From NCBI GenBank assembly GCA_050485745.1, contig JBJHBY010000207.1:1-6258 (forward strand): DNA of 6,258 nucleotides. Reading direction: 5' to 3'. A program made the translations under genes and the position numbers. Below, piece by piece: positions 1-5,171 of this stretch. The first letter of the stretch is position 1. Each line of letters opens with the position of its first letter. The notes beneath the pieces were generated by a model, which worked only from the letters and a program-made list of their open reading frames with translations, had not been told where the DNA came from and ran no database searches. Source of the DNA: JBJHBY01 sp050485745. Lineage in GTDB: Bacteria; Pseudomonadota; Gammaproteobacteria; Pseudomonadales; CAMLJR01.

Positions 1-606
1 GCCCTGAGGGCCTGGGGCCGCCACAGCCTCGAGCACAAACTCCCCCGCCTGCGCCAGCCGTTGCCGCAGGGGGTAGTCCGGGCGCAGCATCCACTGGCCG
101 ATCACTTCATTGAAGGCGCCGTTAACCATCTCCGCAATAAAGTCCGCCGGCCAATCGCCGCGAATCTCGCCGGCTTGCTGCCCCTGCCCGATCAGCGCAG
201 TGAACCGCGCGTAGATGCGGTCCTGGTAGCTGCGGTGGTCATCGCGGGTAGCGGCGCTGCGCATCACTTCCAGCAGCACCGCGCGGGTCAGGCCCTCGTT
301 GCGGGCCACAATGTCGGCAGACTCATTGAAAAACGCGCGGATCGCTGCCGCCGCATGCGGATGGGCAGAGCTCACCCGCTCCAGGAGTTGGGCGTAATAG
401 TCGTAAATGCCGGCGGCAAGCTCGGCCACCAGGGCCTCCTTGCTGCCAAAGTAGTTGAAGAAAGTCGCCTCGGACACCTCGGCATCCGCCGCAATCTGCG
501 CCACGGTGGCCTCACGTACCCCCTGGGCCTGGAAGCGCGCGGCGGCGCTGGCCAGGATACGCGCCCGGCTCTGGTGCTTCTTGCGTTCCCTCAGCCCCTG
601 CGGCAC
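1..606 (-). CDS. TetR-family transcriptional repressor (3' end outside window)
   Basis: A probable DNA-binding repressor, with 202 residues visible and no stop codon before the window edge. Residues about 12-58 form the TetR N-terminal helix-turn-helix: RARILASAAARF, then ATVAQIAADAEVSEATFFNYFGSKEAL split over about 33-60, with the typical TFFNYFGSKE recognition helix and following turn. Residues about 65-202 are the helical ligand-binding and dimerisation domain. Family members usually run 190-220 residues, so little is missing. The start is GTG at 606-604: an in-frame TAG lies at 618-616, and no ATG occurs in frame before residue 118. The purine-rich run GGGGGAGG sits just upstream but unusually close to the GTG. 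The gene diverges from the P450 gene with 72 bases between them, the classic layout for a local repressor controlling itself and its neighbour. The ligand is not predictable from sequence; by context it may be the P450 substrate or product. Confidence 0.93.
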   Translation of the reverse strand, partial: MPQGLRERKKHQSRARILASAAARFQAQGVREATVAQIAADAEVSEATFFNYFGSKEALVAELAAGIYDYYAQLLERVSSAHPHAAAAIRAFFNESADIVARNEGLTRAVLLEVMRSAATRDDHRSYQDRIYARFTALIGQGQQAGEIRGDWPADFIAEMVNGAFNEVIGQWMLRPDYPLRQRLAQAGEFVLEAVAAPGPQG

Positions 607-628
607 AGCCTCCCCCTACCTGTAGACA

Positions 629-667
629 TCTCTAAATTTGGAGTTTACCCTAAAATTTGAATTAGAG
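629..667. promoter_or_regulatory. Divergent promoter/operator region with repeated AAATTT words
   Basis: This AT-rich stretch stands out in GC-rich surroundings and lies in the 72-base gap between the divergent TetR and P450 genes. CTCTAA (630-635) and TTAGAG (662-667) form the outer arms of an inverted repeat. Inside it, CTAAATTTG (632-640) and CTAAAATTTG (650-659) form an imperfect direct repeat, and each contains the self-complementary word AAATTT (634-639 and 653-658), 19 bases apart. TAAAAT at 651-656 is a possible plus-strand -10 element. No convincing -35 at normal spacing was found. The inferred role is binding of the adjacent TetR protein and repression of both genes. The repeats are directly visible; the binding is inferred. 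Confidence 0.5.
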
Positions 668-678
668 GAGCTGCCACC

Positions 679-1929
679 ATGCACCTGGACGACATCGACC
701 TCTGCAACCTGGACCACTTCGAAGCCGGCTGCCCGCTGGAGACGTTCCGCTTTCTGCGCGCCGAAGCGCCAGTGTGGTTTCACCCCCCCGGCCCGCACAA
801 CGACGAGGGCTTCTGGGTGGTCAGCCGCCACGCGGAGGCAAAGGACGTCCTGAAGAACCACGCGGTGTTCAGCTCGGAGACGGGCTACGGCGCCCGTGCC
901 GGCGGCGGCACCACTCTGGAGGATCTGGGCACGGACCAGGCTGCCGGGCTGGTGCTGGCGATGATGGATCCACCCAAGCACGACGCCATTCGCGGCCTGG
1001 TCAACCAGGGCTTCTTCCCGCGCAACCTGGCCAGGCTGGAGCCGGAGTTGAAGAGCCTGGTGCGACGCCTGCTGGCGCCGATGGCGGAGGCCCGCGGCGA
1101 GTTCGACTTCCTTCATCAGGTGGCGGCGGAGCTGCCGCTGGAGGTGATCTGCTCCATCGGTGGCGTGCCCAGGGCGGACTGGCCGCAGATGAAGCGTTGG
1201 GCCGATCTGTGCATCGCCTATTCCGCAGCCCTGCACGATCCGACGGTGGATGTGCAGGCCCTGCGCGAGGAGCTGACCGGCTTTGGCATGTACGCCTGGC
1301 AACTGGTTCAGGAACTGCGCGCCTCCCCCACGGACTCGATCATGTCCCACGTGGTGCACGCCGAGATTCCTGGCGAGGATGGCCAGCCGCGCCGGCTCGA
1401 CGACCGCGAGGCCATCAGCTTTTTCAATCTGCTGATCACCGGCGGCGCCGAGACCACGCGCAACGCCATCGCCTATGGCTACTACCAGTTGCTCAACGAA
1501 CCCGAACAGTACCACCTGCTGGAGCAGAACCCCGAGCTGCTGAACCCGGCCATCGAAGAGATTCTGCGCTGGACCTCGCCAGTACACTTCAACCGCCGCA
1601 CCGCCGGCAGCGACATCGAGCTGGGTGGCCAGCCCATCCGCCGCGCCGACAAGGTCACCGTGTGGTACCCCTCCGCCAACCGCGACGAGGCGGTCTTCGA
1701 GCAACCGGACCGCTTCAACATCCAGCGCGGCCGCAACCCGCACCTGGCCTTTGGCCACGGCATCCACCACTGCCTGGGCGCGGCACTGGCGCGCCTGGAA
1801 ATGCGCGTGCTGTTCGAGGAGCTGCTGCCGCTGATACAAGGCCGCGAAGTACACGCCGCCGCACCCATCCGCTTCCTGCGCAGCAATCGCCACCAGGGTG
1901 TGGCGGACATGCGCGTGGCCATCGCCTGA
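679..1929 (+). CDS. Cytochrome P450, CYP124/125/142-like
   Basis: A soluble bacterial heme-thiolate monooxygenase of 416 residues, a normal length for the class. Visible motifs in order: MDPPKH near the end of the N-terminal third (the usual C-helix approach); the I-helix oxygen-activation motif GGAETTRN with E258-T259; the K-helix ExxR as E294 and R297; a PDRF meander motif at 343-346; and the heme loop FGHGIHHCLG at 358-367 with Cys365 as the iron ligand. No membrane anchor is present. The start is ATG 679 with GAGGAG at 665-670, eight bases upstream. The I-helix ETTRNAI segment and the RRTA...WYPSANRDE region recall the CYP124/125/142 group, which hydroxylates sterol side chains and methyl-branched lipids; this is resemblance from memory, not a family assignment. 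The likely reaction is O2-dependent hydroxylation of a hydrophobic, perhaps terpenoid or steroid, substrate. Electron-transfer partners must lie elsewhere. Transcription is probably controlled by the divergent TetR protein. Confidence 0.96.
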   Translation: MHLDDIDLCNLDHFEAGCPLETFRFLRAEAPVWFHPPGPHNDEGFWVVSRHAEAKDVLKNHAVFSSETGYGARAGGGTTLEDLGTDQAAGLVLAMMDPPKHDAIRGLVNQGFFPRNLARLEPELKSLVRRLLAPMAEARGEFDFLHQVAAELPLEVICSIGGVPRADWPQMKRWADLCIAYSAALHDPTVDVQALREELTGFGMYAWQLVQELRASPTDSIMSHVVHAEIPGEDGQPRRLDDREAISFFNLLITGGAETTRNAIAYGYYQLLNEPEQYHLLEQNPELLNPAIEEILRWTSPVHFNRRTAGSDIELGGQPIRRADKVTVWYPSANRDEAVFEQPDRFNIQRGRNPHLAFGHGIHHCLGAALARLEMRVLFEELLPLIQGREVHAAAPIRFLRSNRHQGVADMRVAIA

Positions 1930-1948
1930 ACCCGAACCGGAGCCCGAC

Positions 1949-2311
1949 ATGAACCTCAGCGACCATGCCCGCCGCGCCGCCCACGCCTATGTGGACGGCA
2001 TCAACCGCAAGGACCTCGACGCCCTGCTGGCCCTGTTCGCCGATGACGCCGAGCTGTTGCACCCCTATGGCCTGTTCCAGGGTCGGGACAAGCTGGCCGA
2101 ATTCTACGGCGGCCTGGTGATGCATGCGGACACCCGGCTCACCGCCCAACGCGAAGCCGCCGAGGGTGCGATCTGCGCGCTGGAAGTGGTCGGGGTCAGC
2201 CCCCAGGCGCCGGACAAGCCCCAGTACGCAATGGATGTGTTCGAGGTGAACGCGCAGGGCAAAATCCAGAGCCTGGCGATCTATTACCGCAACTTTGAGT
2301 TCAAGGCTTAA
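1949..2311 (+). CDS. NTF2-fold protein, ketosteroid isomerase/SnoaL-like
   Basis: A 120-residue protein of the small cone-shaped NTF2-like fold. The pattern AYVDGINRKDLDALLALFADDAEL (split over residues 13-36), then HPYG and GRDKLAEFY, is typical of steroid delta-isomerase/SnoaL proteins. It continues into a C-terminal sheet with DVFEVNAQGKIQ at 96-107. Compared by eye with the Pseudomonas putida isomerase, Tyr14 and Asp96 match its Tyr16 and Asp103, but the general-base position Asp40 is His38 here, so classical delta-isomerase chemistry is uncertain. ATG 1949 is preferred because GGAG lies at 1939-1942 with six-base spacing. An earlier in-frame ATG at 1898 would add a non-family Pro-Glu tail inside the P450 gene. 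It sits 19 bases after the P450 stop and is presumably co-transcribed, acting on or binding the same compound. Its last 11 bases overlap the convergent phosphatase gene. Confidence 0.87.
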   Translation: MNLSDHARRAAHAYVDGINRKDLDALLALFADDAELLHPYGLFQGRDKLAEFYGGLVMHADTRLTAQREAAEGAICALEVVGVSPQAPDKPQYAMDVFEVNAQGKIQSLAIYYRNFEFKA

Positions 2312-3041
2312 GCCAGCGAATCGGGCAGGCGCCAGCGACACGCTCCACCGTGATGACGCTGACATTATCCGGTGCGCCGCGCTCCCGGGCGGCGGTGATC
2401 AGCGCGTCGATACGCCCCTGGCCCTCGTGGTGAGCACAGAGCGTGGCGATCTCTGCGTCGCCCAGCACCGCAGTCAGCCCATCACTGCACAACAGCAGCA
2501 GCGACCGCCGCGGCAACTTCACTGGCAGCACATCCACCCTGGGCCAGCCGCGGGGCTGCCCCAGCACCCGGGTCAACATATTCGCCATCGGATGAGTAGC
2601 CACCTCCTCCGGTCTCAGTACACCCTGGCTGATTTTTTCCTGCACAAAGCTGTGGTCAACGGTCAACTGCCTGGCACTGGCCTTTTCCAGGTCGACCCGG
2701 TAACAGCGGCTGTCGCCCACCCAGGCCAGCTCGAAGCCCCGCCAGCGGCGACGACGCAGCACCACGCCGGTGCTGGCCATGTCGTGCTGCCCGGGGTTGG
2801 ACGCAGCCTGCAGACGGATTTGCCGATGCGCCTCCAGTATCGCATCGCGCAGGCCGGTGCCCGCTGCCACCTCGCTGGACACAGTGCGCGCGGCCAGGGC
2901 ACTGGCCACCTCGCCGGCAAGATGACCGCCGACGCCATCGAACACACCGAACAGACCGTGTTCCGGCTCCAGCAACAGCGCGTCTTCGTTGTGTTCGCGC
3001 ACACAGCCGGTATCGGTCCCGGCGAAGGCCCGCAGCACCAT
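2301..3041 (-). CDS. PP2C-type (PPM) Ser/Thr protein phosphatase
   Basis: A metal-dependent phosphatase that removes phosphate from Ser/Thr residues, expected to be cytoplasmic; 246 residues, the usual size of a stand-alone bacterial PP2C domain. Signatures in order: TDTGCVREHNEDA (9-21) with the substrate-phosphate Arg15 and metal Asp20; FDGVGGH (34-40) with metal Asp35; MASTG (88-92), a variant of the usual GTT motif; VGDSR (108-112); CSDGL (185-189) with metal Asp187; and GAPDNVSVI (222-230) with metal Asp225. All expected metal ligands are present, so it should be active. There is no signal peptide or membrane segment. The ATG shares one base with the TGA of the upstream Hsp70 gene (TGATG), and no good ribosome binding site lies close by, which suggests translational coupling and near-equal expression. 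No Ser/Thr kinase is visible in the window. Its 3' end overlaps the convergent NTF2-like gene by 11 bases. Confidence 0.96.
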   Translation of the reverse strand: MVLRAFAGTDTGCVREHNEDALLLEPEHGLFGVFDGVGGHLAGEVASALAARTVSSEVAAGTGLRDAILEAHRQIRLQAASNPGQHDMASTGVVLRRRRWRGFELAWVGDSRCYRVDLEKASARQLTVDHSFVQEKISQGVLRPEEVATHPMANMLTRVLGQPRGWPRVDVLPVKLPRRSLLLLCSDGLTAVLGDAEIATLCAHHEGQGRIDALITAARERGAPDNVSVITVERVAGACPIRWLKP

Positions 3042-4555
3042 CAGGCGTTGATGACCTCGCGCTCGACCCAGACCTGCTGCTCGGCCAGCCGGGCGTTGAG
3101 GGCCTCGCCCTCCTCGTCGAGAATGCGCTGCATCACCTGGCCGGTCTCGACGTCCCGGGCGGTAACCTTGACCATGCCCTCGGCGTCGTAGGCCACGCTG
3201 ATCTCCACCGGGTAGTTCTTGTGCGGCTTGGCGATGGGGCCGAAGGCGAAATAGCCCAGCGACTTCTCCTCTGCCCCCGGCTCGCGCTGCTGGACCACCT
3301 CGATAATCATGCGTGTCTGGTCCGGACGATTGGTGTAGAAGGTCATCCCCTCTTGCGCCGGCACCGGCGTGTTTCGGGCCACCAGCACCTTGACCGCGGG
3401 CTGGCCGCTGGCCTTGTCCATTACCCGGATACCGAGGTCGTAGCTGCTGATCTGGCGCAGGGTCCGGCCCTCACCGGGCTCGCCGAACAGTTGCCGGGCC
3501 AGCAGCGCAGCGCCGTAGGCCACCGCCTGATGCGGCTGCTTGCAGACGACGTGCGCCGGCAACAGGCCGCTAGCGGCGATGATACGGTCGCTGACCAGTG
3601 GCAGCAGCGAGGAACCGCCGGTCAACAGCACCTTGTCCACCATGTCCCAGCCCAGCCCCGACGCGGACAGGCACTTGTTCGACACCTGCAGCGTATCCTC
3701 CACCAACTGGTCGATCAACTGCTCGAAATGCTCGCGGGTGATCAGGTAATCCAGCGGCTTGCCTGCCAGCACCAAAGTCTTGCGCACCTGACGGGCACCG
3801 GGCCTGGCCAGCTTCAGCTTGGCATCGGTGGCGAAGCGCCGCAGCTGTACGCTGGCCGCCAGGTCCTGACGCGGATCGAAACCATGCACCCGGGCGAACT
3901 CTTCAGCCACCTGGTCCATGATGACCTCGTCCACGTTCTTGCCGCCGATGGCATTGGTACCCTCGGTGGCCAGAGCGTAGAGGCCGTCATCGGCGGCCTG
4001 AAGCAGAGTGGCATCGAAGGTGCCACCGCCGAGGTCATAGACGAACAGGGTCTGCTCAGTGGACTTCTCCGAGAACCCGTAGAAGGTAGCCGCGGCCACC
4101 GGCTCTTCCACCAGTTGCGGCCGCGGCAGGCCGGCCATCAGTGCCGCCTGCCGGGTGGCCTTGCGCTGGGCATCGCTGAAGTTGGCCGGCACCGCGATGA
4201 CCACACCACCCACATCCTCTGCGGTAAAGGCCTCAACATCCTTCATCAGCTTTTTCAGGATCAGCGCGGAAAGCGCCTCGGCAGACCACTCCCGCGCACG
4301 GTTGTCGGTGAATACCGGCTGATCCGCGCCCATGTTCAGCTTGATGAAGCGTACATGAGGCAGGGCCGGCTCATCCTCCAGCAGTTCCTCCACGGCGTAA
4401 CCCACCAGGCAGCCCTCCTCGCCCACATGGATCACCGAGGGTGTGCGAAACTCGTTGGCGTCGTGATAGTCCGGAAACAGGGTGGGCACACCCTGAACAT
4501 TGAGGCTGGCCACCAGTGAATAGGTGGTACCGAGATCGATCCCCAGATACAACAT
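3041..4555 (-). CDS. Lidless Hsp70-family (DnaK-like) chaperone
   Basis: A 504-residue Hsp70-family ATPase. The nucleotide-binding domain is complete: phosphate-1 loop GIDLGTTYS (5-13), a Lys72 matching DnaK Lys70, EEPVAAA (150-156) with Glu151 at the DnaK Glu171 position, phosphate-2 DLGGGTFD starting at 174 with Thr179 at the Thr199 position, and adenosine motif TGGSS (312-316). The interdomain linker is atypical: around 366-375 it reads RQISSYDLGI rather than the usual DVLLLDVTPLSLGI. A beta-type substrate-binding domain follows (about 375-490), then only a short helical tail; the alpha-helical lid of DnaK (about 638 residues) is absent. ATG 4555 is chosen because it places MLYLGIDLGTT at the family start and AAGAAG precedes it. 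An in-frame ATG at 4606 would add 17 unrelated residues across an inverted repeat. The gene is coupled to the PP2C gene. No DnaJ or GrpE is nearby, so this looks like a specialised Hsp70 rather than the housekeeping DnaK. Confidence 0.95.
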   Translation of the reverse strand: MLYLGIDLGTTYSLVASLNVQGVPTLFPDYHDANEFRTPSVIHVGEEGCLVGYAVEELLEDEPALPHVRFIKLNMGADQPVFTDNRAREWSAEALSALILKKLMKDVEAFTAEDVGGVVIAVPANFSDAQRKATRQAALMAGLPRPQLVEEPVAAATFYGFSEKSTEQTLFVYDLGGGTFDATLLQAADDGLYALATEGTNAIGGKNVDEVIMDQVAEEFARVHGFDPRQDLAASVQLRRFATDAKLKLARPGARQVRKTLVLAGKPLDYLITREHFEQLIDQLVEDTLQVSNKCLSASGLGWDMVDKVLLTGGSSLLPLVSDRIIAASGLLPAHVVCKQPHQAVAYGAALLARQLFGEPGEGRTLRQISSYDLGIRVMDKASGQPAVKVLVARNTPVPAQEGMTFYTNRPDQTRMIIEVVQQREPGAEEKSLGYFAFGPIAKPHKNYPVEISVAYDAEGMVKVTARDVETGQVMQRILDEEGEALNARLAEQQVWVEREVINA

Positions 4556-4579
4556 AGCAGCTTCTTTATTTGCAGATTG

Positions 4580-4600
4580 TTTCGGCCTATTGTGCCGAAA
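4580..4600. promoter_or_regulatory. Inverted repeat in the Hsp70 upstream region
   Basis: TTTCGGC (4580-4586) and GCCGAAA (4594-4600) are perfect 7-base inverted arms around a 7-base centre, located 25-45 bases upstream of the chosen Hsp70 ATG at 4555. No T-run follows the stem on either strand, so it is not a simple intrinsic terminator. It could be a repressor operator or a hairpin in the Hsp70 leader; nothing here identifies a binding protein. Its position also argues against translation from the upstream in-frame ATG at 4606. Confidence 0.4.
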
Positions 4601-4625
4601 AAACACAACGTCGGCAGCATTGCCG
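4598..4625 (-). terminator. Possible weak intrinsic terminator after the exported-protein gene
   Basis: Read on the minus strand, CGGCA and TGCCG (4625-4612) can form a 5-bp stem with a 4-base loop. A T-rich run (TTGTG then six T) follows after three bases. It lies 36 bases past the stop of the upstream minus-strand gene and before Hsp70. The stem is short and the T-run is interrupted, so termination would be partial at best, perhaps setting different levels for the genes before and after it. The T-run also overlaps the 4580-4600 inverted repeat, so the two structures could compete. Confidence 0.3.
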
Positions 4626-4660
4626 GAGAAGGGCTCCCGGTCACGGCGCGGGCGCAGGAA

Positions 4661-5146
4661 TCACTCATCGTGCAGGCGCCACAGGCGGCGCCCGTCCCAG
4701 CGGAAACGAAAAACACCGAATGCCTCTTCATTGAGCCAGCCAGTGGCGGTCAGTGCATCGCTGTGCAAATCAAAATCCAGCAGCGCTTCCCGCTGCCCGC
4801 TGTCGCGGTGAATGGCAAAGGGCAGCGATAACCAGACTCCGGTGGCGGCATCATGGAGCACCGCGGATGCACAGCCACTGCCGCAGCTCACCGGCATCAG
4901 CCGTGCCGTGCAGGCGAAATTGGGACCCTCTTCCCAATCCTCCAGCCAGCGCTCGCCGGGTGGAGCCACCAATGCCGCCGGGCGGGACGGTGGCCACTGG
5001 GGCCAGGCAGGCATGCCGCAGCTGATTGCCGGCACATCCCCGGGCGTTTCAGTGCCCGCCTCTGCCAGCACGGATACCAGAAGAAATCCCAACAGCGCGA
5101 GCATGACAAGCGGAAGGTACGCCCGCATACTCACCGTATTCAGCAT
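4661..5146 (-). CDS. Exported small Cys/Trp-rich protein of unknown function
   Basis: A 161-residue protein with an N-terminal signal peptide: Arg8, a hydrophobic core at about 10-27 (YLPLVMLALLGFLLVSVL) and a probable signal peptidase I site near Ala28-Ala30. There is no lipobox Cys. The mature part has four cysteines (43, 79, 88, 92), an even number suited to disulfides in the periplasm, and many Trp residues. The core runs NFACTARL, then CGSGC (88-92), DAATG (99-103), LPF (108-110), LDFDLHSDAL (123-132), a GWLNEE turn, and FRWDGRRLW (148-156). This pattern recalls a widespread uncharacterised family of the form NFAG...GCGxxC...D..TG.v..LPF...LDS.LL...WDG..L, a comparison made from memory. 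ATG 5146 is chosen because it gives a proper signal peptide; ATG 5128 is an alternative, and a reading from 5296 would overlap the preceding gene. It lies 25 bases after the repeat-protein gene and 105 bases before Hsp70. No function is assigned. Confidence 0.8.
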   Translation of the reverse strand: MLNTVSMRAYLPLVMLALLGFLLVSVLAEAGTETPGDVPAISCGMPAWPQWPPSRPAALVAPPGERWLEDWEEGPNFACTARLMPVSCGSGCASAVLHDAATGVWLSLPFAIHRDSGQREALLDFDLHSDALTATGWLNEEAFGVFRFRWDGRRLWRLHDE

Positions 5147-5171
5147 CGGCACACCCGCGAAACGCCGCCTG

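Noticed and set aside
1898..1948. Upstream start for the NTF2-like gene
   Set aside because: Adds a Pro-Glu repeat within the P450 coding end and lacks family similarity; ATG 1949 has a well-placed GGAG.
1930..1948. GAACCC/GGAGCCC-like short repeat between the P450 and NTF2-like genes
   Set aside because: Only about three degenerate hexamers, and it includes the ribosome binding site; too short to call a repeat element.
616..1950. Long open frame on the minus strand opposite the P450 gene (444 residues)
   Set aside because: It mirrors the whole P450 gene, begins with a Ser-Gly run that is the complement of the GAACCC-like spacer, and shows no known motif; GC-rich genes often leave the opposite frame open.
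774..1952. Second plus-strand frame inside the P450 gene (392 residues)
   Set aside because: Composition is dominated by Arg, Pro, Gly and Ala, with no domain pattern, while the other frame carries every P450 motif.
2295..3191. Plus-strand frame opposite the phosphatase gene
   Set aside because: Low-information composition and no motif; the minus strand contains all PP2C signatures.
3221..4519. Plus-strand frame opposite the Hsp70 gene (432 residues)
   Set aside because: His/Gln/Leu-rich with no motif; the minus strand encodes a clear Hsp70.
4580..4600. Inverted repeat as a Rho-independent terminator
   Set aside because: Neither strand has a T-run directly after the stem, so it is described as a possible operator or leader hairpin instead.
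4556..4606. Upstream ATG for the Hsp70 gene
   Set aside because: Adds 17 residues not seen in Hsp70s and runs through an inverted repeat; ATG 4555 matches the family start.
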